From an uncultured Oscillospiraceae bacterium (GTDB lineage Bacteria > Bacillota > Clostridia > Oscillospirales > Oscillospiraceae): a stretch of 27,612 nucleotides of DNA. The DNA is taken from NCBI GenBank assembly GCA_900754965.1, contig CAAEEO010000016.1, forward strand, positions 1-27,612. Direction: 5' to 3'. The notes below the pieces were generated by a model. The model did no database searches, was not told the DNA's origin, and was given only the letters and a program-made list of their open reading frames with translations. Position 1 is the stretch's first letter, and every line of letters begins with the position of its first letter. The position numbers were made by a program, and so were the translations under genes. This document shows, in pieces, positions 1 to 7,460 of the stretch.

Positions 1-106
1 CCACAGCCCGTAAACGGGCGAATTGTCGTTCTAACGTTAATCTTTCCCTCGTCGGGAGATTGCTGTTAGCGGCTCGCTTCGCTCGGTGCTTGAAGCTAAA
101 GCTTTT

Positions 107-147
107 TTACGGGGCACCTCCACCGGCAGAGCCGGTGGTTTCCGTAA
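107..147. repeat. Nested inverted repeat
   Basis: An outer 6-bp stem (TTACGG at 107-112 with CCGTAA at 142-147) encloses a perfect 8-bp stem (CCACCGGC at 120-127 with GCCGGTGG at 131-138, loop AGA). A small GCCCG/CGGGC hairpin lies at 6-19. The rest of bases 1-153 shows no convincing coding sequence. The structure may be an intergenic repeat or the 3' end of a gene outside the window. Confidence 0.5.
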
Positions 148-153
148 CCAATG

Positions 154-191
154 AAAAAACCGGCCGGACCATGTGGTCCGGCCGGTCTGTT
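154..191. terminator. Rho-independent terminator, probably bidirectional
   Basis: A 12-bp GC-rich stem (ACCGGCCGGACC at 159-170 with its complement at 175-186, loop ATGT) is flanked by A6 on the left and a T-rich run on the right. It lies just past the end of the C39-like peptidase gene, which it would terminate on the minus strand. Confidence 0.85.
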
Positions 192-237
192 TTTCCGTAT
201 ATTCTCCTGTCAGGAGACCCGCTGCTGTCCGGTCAGT

Positions 238-930
238 TCAAAGCCAGAACTGCCAGACCGCCCGAATCTGGGGCAGCAGCTCTGCCATGTCCCAGGCTTT
301 TTCACTGTTTTTGGGGCTGTTCGGGTCATTCAATACCACACGGCCTGCCTCGTCCAGTCCGGTCAGCAGGATAAAATGGCCAGATGTGGTGAAATCTCCG
401 GGCCACATGGAACAAATCAGCGGCGTACCGGCGGCCAGTTTTTCCCGAAGGTAGTCCTCAGAAACTGCCCCCGCCTCGCCATGGATGCCCAGCCTTGCCG
501 CACCGTCCGTCATCAGCGCCCAAGCCGTACCGGCTCCCGGAACATAATATCCCGCTCCCTCGGAAAATGCCGCCACTGTCAGCGGGTCCCACTGGGGATC
601 TCCCGTCAGGCCGCACAGCACCATGGACAGGCAGGTGGGACCACAGCCGGTAATGGCCATCATGCTACTGCCATAAGTTTCATAGCCCCAGCGCTTGTCC
701 CATTGCAGCAGCAAAGGCATTTTGCCCTGTTCCACTTCCCCGGACAGATCGATCACATGCTCCACATCGTGTTCTTTCCGGTAATCCGCCACAAAATCGG
801 CCGTTTCCGGATACCGTTCCCGGAGTTCGATCAGTTCTTCCGGCAGTCCCCAGTCCCGCCAGACCCTGTATCCCGTCACCAGTAATGCCGCCGTTACCAA
901 AAGCAGCAGCAGTTTTCCAAGTCGTTTCAT
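238..930 (-). CDS. C39-like cysteine peptidase, membrane anchored
   Basis: This 230-residue protein begins with a basic start and one hydrophobic segment (about residues 5-20), so it is either secreted or anchored outside the membrane. The peptidase C39-like domain covers about 70-205: Gln76 is the likely oxyanion residue, Cys96 sits in the GCGPT motif as nucleophile, His185 lies in GHFILLTG and Asp202 in VLNDPN. This is the papain-like triad order of the C39-like (PF13529) family. No ABC transporter domain is attached, so it is not a bacteriocin exporter; a role in cell-envelope or peptide processing is only inferred. AAAGGA lies about 12 bases before the ATG. It appears monocistronic with its own terminator. 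Confidence 0.85.
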   Translation of the reverse strand: MKRLGKLLLLLVTAALLVTGYRVWRDWGLPEELIELRERYPETADFVADYRKEHDVEHVIDLSGEVEQGKMPLLLQWDKRWGYETYGSSMMAITGCGPTCLSMVLCGLTGDPQWDPLTVAAFSEGAGYYVPGAGTAWALMTDGAARLGIHGEAGAVSEDYLREKLAAGTPLICSMWPGDFTTSGHFILLTGLDEAGRVVLNDPNSPKNSEKAWDMAELLPQIRAVWQFWL

Positions 931-1007
931 TGGGTGTTCCGTCCTTTTTCTGTCTATGCATCAATCAGCAGAGTATCTCTGACAGTCGTACGCTCCCGGC
1001 TATCTGT

Positions 1008-1016
1008 ATTTTATCA
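1008..1016 (-). promoter_or_regulatory. Extended -10 promoter element for the C39-like gene
   Basis: Read on the minus strand the sequence is TGATAAAAT, an extended -10 (TG, one base, TAAAAT). No good -35 lies at the usual distance. It is about 80 bases before the ATG. The surrounding 14 bases recur exactly upstream of the lipoprotein gene at the other end of the window. Confidence 0.4.
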
Positions 1017-1073
1017 CATCCGTCTTTCAAATCCCATTGCGAACGATTGAAGAATTGATTAAGATTTCAGATA

Positions 1074-1105
1074 CAGCCGGGATTGAGTTCCCCCGCTCCC
1101 GGCTG
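1074..1105 (-). terminator. Stem-loop after the anti-sigma gene
   Basis: A perfect 9-bp stem (CAGCCGGGA at 1074-1082 with TCCCGGCTG at 1097-1105) lies 9 bases past the anti-sigma stop codon. There is no good T-run on the minus strand, so termination is uncertain. Confidence 0.4.
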
Positions 1106-1113
1106 CTTTTCCT

Positions 1114-1884
1114 TCAGCTTTCCATCAGTTCCTGCGCCATCTGCAGCAGATCTGCAATCTCCATCCGGCTTGCATCAGTACTGGTGCTGATAGAATAGCG
1201 CATGCCATCCTGTTCCCAGCTGATATACCGCTGCTGGAATTCGTTCGGCAGCTCCAGCGTGTCGTCATAGCTGAAGATCAGCGCGCCCTGGGCCTCCAGT
1301 TCTTCCTCTTCCGCGGTCTTTACATAGTCTTCTTTGACCACTTTGTAGTCCTGCTCCAGGGTATAAACGGTCACACCGTTCACCATCACCGTTTCACCCC
1401 GATGATTGGTGGTCACGTCCTGCACCAGAGGACAGATATCCACATGCACCCGCTCATCTTCCCGGATATATGTGCTGTCGATACTCTGGTAGCGGTACAC
1501 AGTGGGATCGTCATCGTTGCGCGCCTCACAGCCGTCTACCAGTCCTTTTTCAAAGGTAAAGCCATTGGAATAGGATTCCAGGAATTTGGCCTCCGGCGTG
1601 ATGCCTTCCACATCCCCCAGGGCACGCTCCACCGCCTCCGGGGTTTTCAGGGAATAGGTGTTGCGCCAGTCACTTCTGATATATCCCATCTGGATGCCCG
1701 CAAATACGGAAGTACACAGTACTGCCACGGCAGCAGCGGCCACCAAAACGGTTCGTTTCACATTTTTCATCGATTTCATGATCGGTTCCTCCTGTTCCGG
1801 CAATGCGTTCAGGACGGATTCCATGCGCGTATGAAAGGATTCCGGTGCTTTTTCAAAGGTCCGGTTCCAGTTGGGCTGATTCAT
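1114..1884 (-). CDS. Anti-sigma-like single-pass membrane protein
   Basis: The 256-residue product has a hydrophilic N-terminal part of about 45 residues, one hydrophobic segment (about 45-62) and a large, acidic, presumably extracytoplasmic domain. This is the topology of anti-sigma factors that hold an ECF sigma factor at the membrane. The start at 1884 is chosen because ATGA overlaps the sigma stop codon and AAGGAGGG lies just upstream; a longer open frame continues to 2022 but runs inside the sigma gene. The C-terminal end (RYSISTSTDAS...LLQMAQEL) resembles extracytoplasmic domains of the DUF4367 type. No zinc-binding HxxxCxxC motif is seen at the N-terminus. The anti-sigma function is inferred from position and topology. 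Confidence 0.7.
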   Translation of the reverse strand: MNQPNWNRTFEKAPESFHTRMESVLNALPEQEEPIMKSMKNVKRTVLVAAAAVAVLCTSVFAGIQMGYIRSDWRNTYSLKTPEAVERALGDVEGITPEAKFLESYSNGFTFEKGLVDGCEARNDDDPTVYRYQSIDSTYIREDERVHVDICPLVQDVTTNHRGETVMVNGVTVYTLEQDYKVVKEDYVKTAEEEELEAQGALIFSYDDTLELPNEFQQRYISWEQDGMRYSISTSTDASRMEIADLLQMAQELMES

Positions 1885-2366
1885 AAGCTCCCTCCTTGAT
1901 CTGGGTCGCACAATGTCTCCCGCAGTACACTCCTCGCCCGGGAAAGCCGGCTTTTCACCGTACCCGCCGGAATCCGCAGCAGGCGGCCCGCCTCCTGCAC
2001 GGAATACCCCTCCACATAACACAGTACCACTGGCAGCCGCAGCTTTTCCGGCAGCGCCAGCACCGCCTCCCGCAGGGAGGTGTCCACCGGTTCGCCCTGG
2101 GGCGTTTCCAGATGCTCGCAGCTTTCCAGCGGCAGGCAGTCCGGCCGCCGGCGGGCAAGCCGATAACTCTCGTTGATGAGGATGCGGGTCAGCCAGGTCT
2201 TAAAATACCGTTCTTCCCGCAGAGTATTCCGTTTCTCCCAGGCCTTCAGGATGGCCTCCTGCACCGCGTCCTCACAATCACTGTCGCAGGACAGAATCGT
2301 TCTGGCCACACGGTACAGGCTGTTTTCCGCCTCCATCACCCGGGCTGTGAATGTCTGTTTATCCAT
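1881..2366 (-). CDS. ECF-type RNA polymerase sigma factor
   Basis: This is a 161-residue sigma-70 family protein of the extracytoplasmic-function group. It has only region 2 (about residues 10-75, with DCEDAVQEAILKAW and the FKTWLTRILIN stretch) and region 4 (about 100-155, LPEKLRLPVVLCYVEGYSVQEAG then the helix-turn-helix GTVKSRLSRAR). It would direct RNA polymerase to a dedicated promoter set. ATG at 2366 is preferred over GTG at 2369 because AAGGA is spaced 7 bases from it. Its stop overlaps the anti-sigma start by 4 bases, so the pair should be translated together. An ECF-like promoter lies directly upstream. Confidence 0.95.
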   Translation of the reverse strand: MDKQTFTARVMEAENSLYRVARTILSCDSDCEDAVQEAILKAWEKRNTLREERYFKTWLTRILINESYRLARRRPDCLPLESCEHLETPQGEPVDTSLREAVLALPEKLRLPVVLCYVEGYSVQEAGRLLRIPAGTVKSRLSRARSVLRETLCDPDQGGSL

Positions 2367-2432
2367 CACATTGTCCTTATCGATCGTTCCAAAATTTTCT
2401 GATAGAAACCTGCAGCGCTTTGGGTTTTCTGA

Positions 2433-2464
2433 CTATTAGATACCCACAGGTTCCCATCGGTTCA
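2433..2464 (-). promoter_or_regulatory. Putative ECF sigma promoter (autoregulation)
   Basis: On the minus strand TGAACC (2464-2459) is followed after 18 bases by TCTAATAG (2440-2433). This matches the GAAC-type -35 and CGTC/TCTAA-type -10 usual for ECF promoters. The same two boxes with the same 18-base spacing lie upstream of the gene at 14436. An A/T-rich palindrome (GAAAAATTTTTC, 2473-2484) just upstream could act as an UP element. Confidence 0.65.
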
Positions 2465-2513
2465 TTTTTTCGGAAAAATTTTTCAGGATCTGCCACGAAA
2501 TCAGCAGAGCGTT

Positions 2514-2726
2514 TCACTTTTTAGTGGGTTTCCGCTGCAATTTGGTCTTATTTCCGGCCTCATCCACCAGATAGGTATTGTCCAGCGTTCCCACCACGCT
2601 CTCCCGCCAGGACTGGAGATATTCCTCCCGCAGGGCCTGCCGCTCGGTCTGTTCCTCCGCTGTCAATTCCCGTTCCCGGGAGATTCGGGTCAATTCACTG
2701 ATACGATCTTTTTTCCACTGTTCCAT
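2514..2726 (-). CDS. DUF896 (YnzC-like) small cytoplasmic protein
   Basis: The 70-residue product is highly charged and mostly helical. The opening, with the ISELTRISRERELTAEEQTERQALREEYL pattern condensed here, is typical of the DUF896/YnzC family, whose B. subtilis member is a small helical-hairpin protein of unclear function. It starts 3 bases after the YfbR-like gene, whose final codons carry its ribosome site (GGAGAA). It is the last gene of the MATE-yfbR operon. No clear terminator follows. Confidence 0.85.
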   Translation of the reverse strand: MEQWKKDRISELTRISRERELTAEEQTERQALREEYLQSWRESVVGTLDNTYLVDEAGNKTKLQRKPTKK

Positions 2727-2729
2727 CTG

Positions 2730-3320
2730 TTATTCTCCTACTCCTAATTTATCCAGATCCAGCTCAAAGGCCGGCAGGAATCGTTCCATAAAATAGTCCG
2801 CCTCTTCCAGTTCCATGTCCCGGATAGCCGCCCGGGTAGCCTGTTCGGCAGAGGCAAATTCCGCATTGCCCGCTTTTCGTTCCTCCACGCATTTGATCAG
2901 CGCCGAGAGCTTGTCCGCCGCTTTCACCAGCCGGTATTCCTCCCGATCATGGGATTCGGTGAGCAGGGCGGCGTAAGCCGGGCGCAGCTCCTCCGGCAGC
3001 ATGGACAGCAGCCGCCGACAGGCCAGCTGCTCCACCTTTTGATAGGCTTCCCGGATCTCCGGGTTGTGGTATTTGATGGGGGTGGGCATATCCCCGGTCA
3101 AAATCTCCGAGGCATCATGAAACAGCGCCACCGCCGCCAGATGTTCCGGGTCACAGGGGTTCCCGAACACCTCCCGGCGGATCACCCCCAATGCGTGGGC
3201 CAGCACGGCCACCATGTGGCTGTGTTCCTGGATATTCTCCGGCACGGAATTGCGCATCAGGCTCCATCGGCCAATGTATTTCATCCGGGAGATCAGCGCA
3301 AAAAATGTGGTATCATTCAA
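2730..3320 (-). CDS. HD-domain 5'-deoxynucleotidase, YfbR-like
   Basis: This 196-residue HD-superfamily protein would hydrolyse deoxyribonucleoside 5'-monophosphates in the cytoplasm. Metal-binding residues visible are His33, the His68-Asp69 pair and Asp137; the N-terminus (FFALISRMKYIGRWSLMRN) closely follows the YfbR family pattern. The start is a TTG at 3320: GGAGGG lies 7 bases upstream and the protein then begins exactly where family members do. A more distal TTG at 3338 would have no ribosome site. The start region overlaps the end of the MATE gene by 8 bases, and the ribosome site is inside that gene, so translation is coupled. Confidence 0.9.
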   Translation of the reverse strand: MNDTTFFALISRMKYIGRWSLMRNSVPENIQEHSHMVAVLAHALGVIRREVFGNPCDPEHLAAVALFHDASEILTGDMPTPIKYHNPEIREAYQKVEQLACRRLLSMLPEELRPAYAALLTESHDREEYRLVKAADKLSALIKCVEERKAGNAEFASAEQATRAAIRDMELEEADYFMERFLPAFELDLDKLGVGE

Positions 3321-4692
3321 GTTTTTTCCCTCCAACAATCGCTTTTTCTTTCCATTTTCCGGTACGGAACCGGACCAGGGCCAAAATCAGTGCCAGCACC
3401 CATCCCACTGGGATACAGCGCCAGATCACCTGATGACCAAAATCAAACGCAAACACCAGAATATAGGACAGCGCCACCCGCAGTCCCAGGGTAGACAGGG
3501 AACAGAGACTGGCATACAGCACATCTCCGCTGCCCTGAATGACTCCATTGGTGGTCAAATACACTGCAAAGAGAATCATCATATAACTGATGGAGCGAAT
3601 ATAATCCACCGACTGCTCCAGTGCCGGGCCGATCACGCCGAACAGTCCTGCCAGGGGATAGGCCCCCACAAACAGCACTGTGGCAATACAGAATGTGATG
3701 CCCGCCGCCATGCATACACCGCTGCGCCAGCCGCGCTCCACCCGCTCGATCTTCCCGGCGCCGATGTTCTGCCCGGTAAACATGGACATGGCACTGTTCA
3801 GGGACAGGGCAGGGATCATACAGTAGTTCTCAATCCGCAGTCCGCAGGTGAACGCCGCCATGGTCACTTCCCCAAAATGATTCACCAGTCGCTGCATAAA
3901 CAGGTTTCCAAAGGAAACGATACACTGCTGCATCGTCATGGGCACCCCCAGTTTCAGGCATAGGATTCCCAATGGCACAGAAACCCGAAACTCCCCTTTT
4001 CCAAATCGGAAAAAGGGGTACCGGACAAACATATACAGAAAACAGACCGCCGCACACACTGCCTGGGAGATCACCGTGGCAACAGCCGCCCCGGCCACAC
4101 CCCATCGAAACCCTGCCACGAACAGCAGATCCAACAGCAGGTTGAGCACTGCCGAGACCATGAGAAAATACAGCGTTGCTTTGGAATCCCCCACCGCCCG
4201 GAGGATTGAGGCCACACAATTATAGAGGAACTGGAACAAAAGCCCCAGAGCGTAAATCCGAAAATAGTCCAGAGAAAGTGCAATCAGTGCCGCGCCCCGG
4301 ATATTCAGCACCTCCTCAATGAACCAGCGGGCGCCAAACCAGCCAACGGCCGTAGCCGCCAGTCCCAGTCCCGCCAAGAGGAGCAGCGCCGTGGCCACGG
4401 CACTTTTCAGGTCCCGGAATTTTTTCGCCCCATACATCTGGGCGATCATCACTCCGCAGCCATTGCCGAATCCGATGGCAAATGCCAAAAACAGAAAGGC
4501 CAGGGTGGTGCAGGAGCCCACCGCTCCCAGCGCCCCACTACTGACATAATTCCCAACCACAATTCCGTCCACCGTATTGTACAGCTGCTGTAAAAATTGC
4601 CCGGCCATGATTGGCAGGGCAAACATCAGCAGACGCCGCCATTCGGGACCGCTGGTCATATCATTTTTGACGGAGATTTCGGATTTCGCCAT
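3313..4692 (-). CDS. MATE family efflux transporter
   Basis: A 459-residue polytopic membrane protein with about 12 hydrophobic segments, of the multidrug and toxin extrusion (MatE, NorM/DinF-like) family; it would export small molecules using a cation gradient. The N-terminal half includes LMFALPIMAGQFLQQLYNTVDGIVVG, which is condensed here as the typical first MATE helix with its P and Q residues. ATG 4692 is chosen over an upstream in-frame start at 4752 because GGGGAGGGG precedes it closely and the sequence before it does not look like MATE. It heads the operon with the nucleotidase and DUF896 genes. The substrate cannot be read from sequence. Confidence 0.92.
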   Translation of the reverse strand: MAKSEISVKNDMTSGPEWRRLLMFALPIMAGQFLQQLYNTVDGIVVGNYVSSGALGAVGSCTTLAFLFLAFAIGFGNGCGVMIAQMYGAKKFRDLKSAVATALLLLAGLGLAATAVGWFGARWFIEEVLNIRGAALIALSLDYFRIYALGLLFQFLYNCVASILRAVGDSKATLYFLMVSAVLNLLLDLLFVAGFRWGVAGAAVATVISQAVCAAVCFLYMFVRYPFFRFGKGEFRVSVPLGILCLKLGVPMTMQQCIVSFGNLFMQRLVNHFGEVTMAAFTCGLRIENYCMIPALSLNSAMSMFTGQNIGAGKIERVERGWRSGVCMAAGITFCIATVLFVGAYPLAGLFGVIGPALEQSVDYIRSISYMMILFAVYLTTNGVIQGSGDVLYASLCSLSTLGLRVALSYILVFAFDFGHQVIWRCIPVGWVLALILALVRFRTGKWKEKAIVGGKKLE

Positions 4693-4825
4693 ACGATCCC
4701 CTCCCCAGAATCGACAAAGAACGCCAGTACAGGACAAACGCACGCCTGTCAAGGATTCGACATTCCCCCATTGTGCTTTACTTATATCAAAAAATTAACA
4801 ATATTAACATACAAAACATAAGAAA

Positions 4826-4834
4826 ATTATATCA
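4826..4834 (-). promoter_or_regulatory. Extended -10 promoter for the MATE operon
   Basis: Read on the minus strand this is TGATATAAT, an extended -10 with a perfect TATAAT (4831-4826), about 135 bases before the MATE ATG. A second extended -10-like element, TGATATAAG, lies nearer the gene at 4781-4789. The promoter is divergent from, and nearly abuts, the nfn promoter. Confidence 0.55.
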
Positions 4835-4850
4835 TTTTTTCAAAATCAGT

Positions 4851-4879
4851 TTGTACTTTTTGAGTTTTTGTCGTATAAT
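4851..4879 (+). promoter_or_regulatory. Sigma-A promoter for nfnAB
   Basis: TTGTAC (4851-4856), a 17-base spacer and perfect TATAAT (4874-4879). It predicts a leader of about 130 bases before the nfnA ATG at 5018. The whole 4693-5017 spacer is AT-rich and otherwise non-coding. Upstream there is a direct repeat ATTAACA at 4794-4800 and 4803-4809. Confidence 0.8.
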
Positions 4880-5017
4880 AGAGGTGCGTAATTGATATAA
4901 CGGGTTTATGAGGATTGTATAAAAAACCGAGCAAATCGTGAGAAAAAATTGTCATGTTTGAAATTTTTTTCACAGCAGAAAACACAAATGCAGACGACAT
5001 TGTATGGAGGTATGAAA

Positions 5018-5860
5018 ATGGTAAAGATCGTGGATATGCAGCCGTTGAATCCGACGCTGACAAAAATCACCCTGGAGGCTCCCCACATTGCAAAAAAGGT
5101 TAAGACCGGCCAGTTCGGTATCCTGCGTGTGACGGAGGACGGTGAACGGTTCCCCCTGACGATTGAAGACTGGGACGTGGAAAAGGGCACGATCTGTTTC
5201 ATTTTCCAGGTAGCCGGTGCTTCCACTGAGCTGCTCAATCACAAGAAACCCGGCGAGTACATCGCCGATGTGGTCGGCCCTCTGGGCAACCCCACCGACC
5301 TGGACGAAGCCAAGACCGTGTGTGTGGTCGCTGGCGGTTCTGGCTGCGCCATCGGTTTCCCCGTCATCCGGGAACTGCACAACCGGGGCGTAGATGTGGA
5401 CGCAGTCATCGGTTTCCGGAATAAAGATCTGGTCATTCTGGAAAATGAGATCAAGGCAATGACTACCAACTGCGTCGTCATGACCGACGACGGCAGCTAC
5501 GCCACCAAGGGTCTGGTCACCGAGGGTCTGCAGAGTCTGATCGACTCCGGCCGGAAATATGACAAGGTCATCACCCTGGGACCCCTGCCCATGATGAAGT
5601 TCGTCTGCCTGCTGACCAAGAAATACGGCATCAAGACCCTGGCCTCTATGAACCCCATCATGATCGACGGCACCGGCATGTGCGGCGGCTGCCGACTGAC
5701 TGTGGGCGGCGAGACCAAATTCGCCTGCGTGGACGGTCCCGAGTTCGACGGACACCTGATCGACTTCGACGAGGCCATCGCACGCAGCACCATGTATCAG
5801 GATTTTGAAAAAGAAGAGCGGGAGCACGTCTGCAACCTGTTCAAGAAGGAGGTCCAGTAA
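5018..5860 (+). CDS. nfnA: NfnA-type ferredoxin-NADP+ reductase subunit (FAD, 2Fe-2S)
   Basis: The 280-residue protein is of the ferredoxin-NADP reductase family, in the sulfide dehydrogenase/NfnA branch. An FAD-binding barrel (1-95, with ERFPLTI), a nucleotide-binding domain (about 97-200, VCVVAGGSGCAIG) and a C-terminal [2Fe-2S] site (Cys222, Cys225, Cys237, with Asp217 nearby as in the Asp-Cys3 type) are seen. With NfnB it forms the NADH-dependent reduced ferredoxin:NADP+ oxidoreductase, which couples NADPH oxidation to NADH and ferredoxin formation in anaerobes. The start at 5018 is set by GGAGG 7 bases upstream; the earlier ATG at 5012 is too close. Without NfnB it could instead be a dihydroorotate dehydrogenase electron-transfer subunit, but the next gene argues for Nfn. 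Confidence 0.9.
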   Translation: MVKIVDMQPLNPTLTKITLEAPHIAKKVKTGQFGILRVTEDGERFPLTIEDWDVEKGTICFIFQVAGASTELLNHKKPGEYIADVVGPLGNPTDLDEAKTVCVVAGGSGCAIGFPVIRELHNRGVDVDAVIGFRNKDLVILENEIKAMTTNCVVMTDDGSYATKGLVTEGLQSLIDSGRKYDKVITLGPLPMMKFVCLLTKKYGIKTLASMNPIMIDGTGMCGGCRLTVGGETKFACVDGPEFDGHLIDFDEAIARSTMYQDFEKEEREHVCNLFKKEVQ

Positions 5861-5861
5861 A

Positions 5862-7259
5862 ATGGCAAATATGTCTATGACCAAAAATCCCATGCCCTCC
5901 CAGGACCCGAAGGTCCGTGCACGGAACTTTGACGAGGTGGCGCTGGGTTACACCGAAGAACAGGTAAAGGACGAGGCCGCCCGCTGCCTGAACTGCCGCG
6001 TTCCCCACTGCCGGGAAGGCTGCCCGGTCTCTCTGAACATTCCCGCATTCATCAAAGCCGCCGGCGAGGGCGACTTTGACGAGGCTTACCGCATCATCTC
6101 TCTGGATTCCAGCCTGCCCGCCGTGTGCGGCCGTGTCTGCCCCCAGGAGAACCAGTGCGAGAAATTCTGCACCCGCGGCATCAAGGGCGAGAGCGTGGCC
6201 ATCGGCCGTATCGAGCGGTTCGTGGCGGACTACCACAACGCCAAGCCCGCTGATGAAGTGCAGAAACCTGAGCCCAACGGCCACAAGGTGGCTGTAGTCG
6301 GCTCCGGCCCCGCCAGCCTGACCTGCGCCGGCGATTTGGCCAAGCGCGGTTACGCCGTCACCGTCTACGAGGCATTGCATCTGCCCGGCGGTGTTATGAG
6401 CTACGGTATTCCCGAGTTCCGTCTGCCCAAGGCCATCGTGGCCCGGGAGATTGACGGTCTGAAAGCCCTCGGCGTGGAGATTCTCACCGATATGGTGGTG
6501 GGTAAAGTCGTAGATGTCAATGAGCTGCGGGAAGAGTATGACGCTGTGTTCATCGGTTCCGGCGCCGGTCTGCCCATGTTCATGCACATCCCCGGAGAAA
6601 ACCTGAAGGGCGTTTACTCTGCCAACGAGTTCCTGACCCGAATCAACCTGATGAAGTCTTACCAGGAAGGCGCACACACCCCCATCAGACGGCCCAAACG
6701 GGCTGCCGTCGTAGGCGGCGGCAATGTGGCCATGGACGCTGCCCGCTGCGCACTGCGTCTGGGTGCCGAGGAAGTGAGCATCGTGTACCGCCGCGGTATG
6801 GATGAACTGCCCGCCAGAAAAGAGGAAGTGGAGCATGCTCAGGAAGAGGGCATCGTGTTCCGCACCCTCCGCAACCCCGTGGAGATCATGGGCGATCCCA
6901 AAGTGGGCGTTTCCAAGATCAAATGCCAGGTCATGGAACTGGGCGAGCCGGATGAGCGCGGCCGCCGCAAACCCATCCCCGTGGAAGGACAGTTCGAGGA
7001 ACTGGATGTGGATGTGGTCATCATGGCACTGGGCACCAGCCCCAACCCCCTGATCCGCAAAACCACCGAAGGTCTGGAATTCACCAAAAAAGGCGGCATC
7101 CAGGCAGACGAAGCCACCGGTCAGACCTCTCTGGAGAATGTGTTCTCCGGCGGTGACGCCGTCACCGGCGCTGCTACCGTAATTCTGGCCATGGGCGCCG
7201 GCAAGAAGTCCGCAGCGGCCATCGATGAATACATCCAGGGAAAAAGCGGAAAAAAATGA
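5862..7259 (+). CDS. nfnB: NfnB-type NADPH-ferredoxin oxidoreductase subunit (GltD/GltA-like)
   Basis: The 465-residue protein has the GltD-like flavoprotein fold. N-terminal cysteines for two [4Fe-4S] clusters are visible: Cys42, 45, 50, 54 and Cys89, 93, 99, 103. A FAD-binding GxGxxS motif (GSGPAS, from 147) and a second dinucleotide motif (GGGNVAMD, 285-292) follow. The length matches NfnB, also annotated as homotetrameric glutamate synthase GltA. It starts 2 bases after the nfnA stop codon with AAGGAGGT upstream, so the two are one transcript. No large glutamate synthase subunit lies nearby, which supports the Nfn reading over glutamate synthesis. Confidence 0.92.
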   Translation: MANMSMTKNPMPSQDPKVRARNFDEVALGYTEEQVKDEAARCLNCRVPHCREGCPVSLNIPAFIKAAGEGDFDEAYRIISLDSSLPAVCGRVCPQENQCEKFCTRGIKGESVAIGRIERFVADYHNAKPADEVQKPEPNGHKVAVVGSGPASLTCAGDLAKRGYAVTVYEALHLPGGVMSYGIPEFRLPKAIVAREIDGLKALGVEILTDMVVGKVVDVNELREEYDAVFIGSGAGLPMFMHIPGENLKGVYSANEFLTRINLMKSYQEGAHTPIRRPKRAAVVGGGNVAMDAARCALRLGAEEVSIVYRRGMDELPARKEEVEHAQEEGIVFRTLRNPVEIMGDPKVGVSKIKCQVMELGEPDERGRRKPIPVEGQFEELDVDVVIMALGTSPNPLIRKTTEGLEFTKKGGIQADEATGQTSLENVFSGGDAVTGAATVILAMGAGKKSAAAIDEYIQGKSGKK

Positions 7260-7267
7260 AATAAGAT

Positions 7268-7296
7268 TTGACAGAACGGGAAAAAGATGATAGACT
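7268..7296 (+). promoter_or_regulatory. Candidate sigma-A promoter for the nfo operon
   Basis: TTGACA (7268-7273), 17 bases, TAGACT (7291-7296). The first 12 bases (TTGACAGAACGG) and the spacer style match the rpsO promoter at 14305-14333. It starts only 9 bases past the nfnB stop and lies upstream of a terminator-like hairpin, so transcription would have to pass that hairpin to reach the nfo gene. Confidence 0.5.
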
Positions 7297-7374
7297 AACT
7301 TTAATGTTTGTAGAAAACGACTAAATTTGCTTGTTTCCATTCCCTTCTTTCATACATTTTATCCCTCTTGCAAT

Positions 7375-7411
7375 GTATCCCTCCGGAATTCTCCGGGGGG
7401 ATACGTTCTTT
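7375..7411 (+). terminator. Stem-loop downstream of nfnB
   Basis: A 12-bp stem (7375-7386 with 7393-7404; one G-U pair) and loop AATTCT, then GTTCTTT. It probably terminates nfnAB transcripts, or acts as an attenuator for the nfo gene if the 7268 promoter is real. Confidence 0.55.
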
Positions 7412-7460
7412 CCGCGGAGGGAATGGATCGTTTCTCATTTTTACTGAAAAGGTGATAGAT

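Noticed and set aside
2449..2454. GGAACC nearer to the sigma gene as its -35 box
   Set aside because: It would need a 15-base spacer to GTCAGA; the TGAACC box 10 bases upstream gives TCTAATAG at the same 18-base spacing as the second site.
4985..5014. Upstream in-frame ATG codons for nfnA
   Set aside because: They lie before or too close to the GGAGG ribosome site; family members start at MVKIVD-type sequence.
5841..7340. A 499-codon open frame on the minus strand
   Set aside because: Antisense to nfnB, whose cluster cysteines and dinucleotide motifs are intact.
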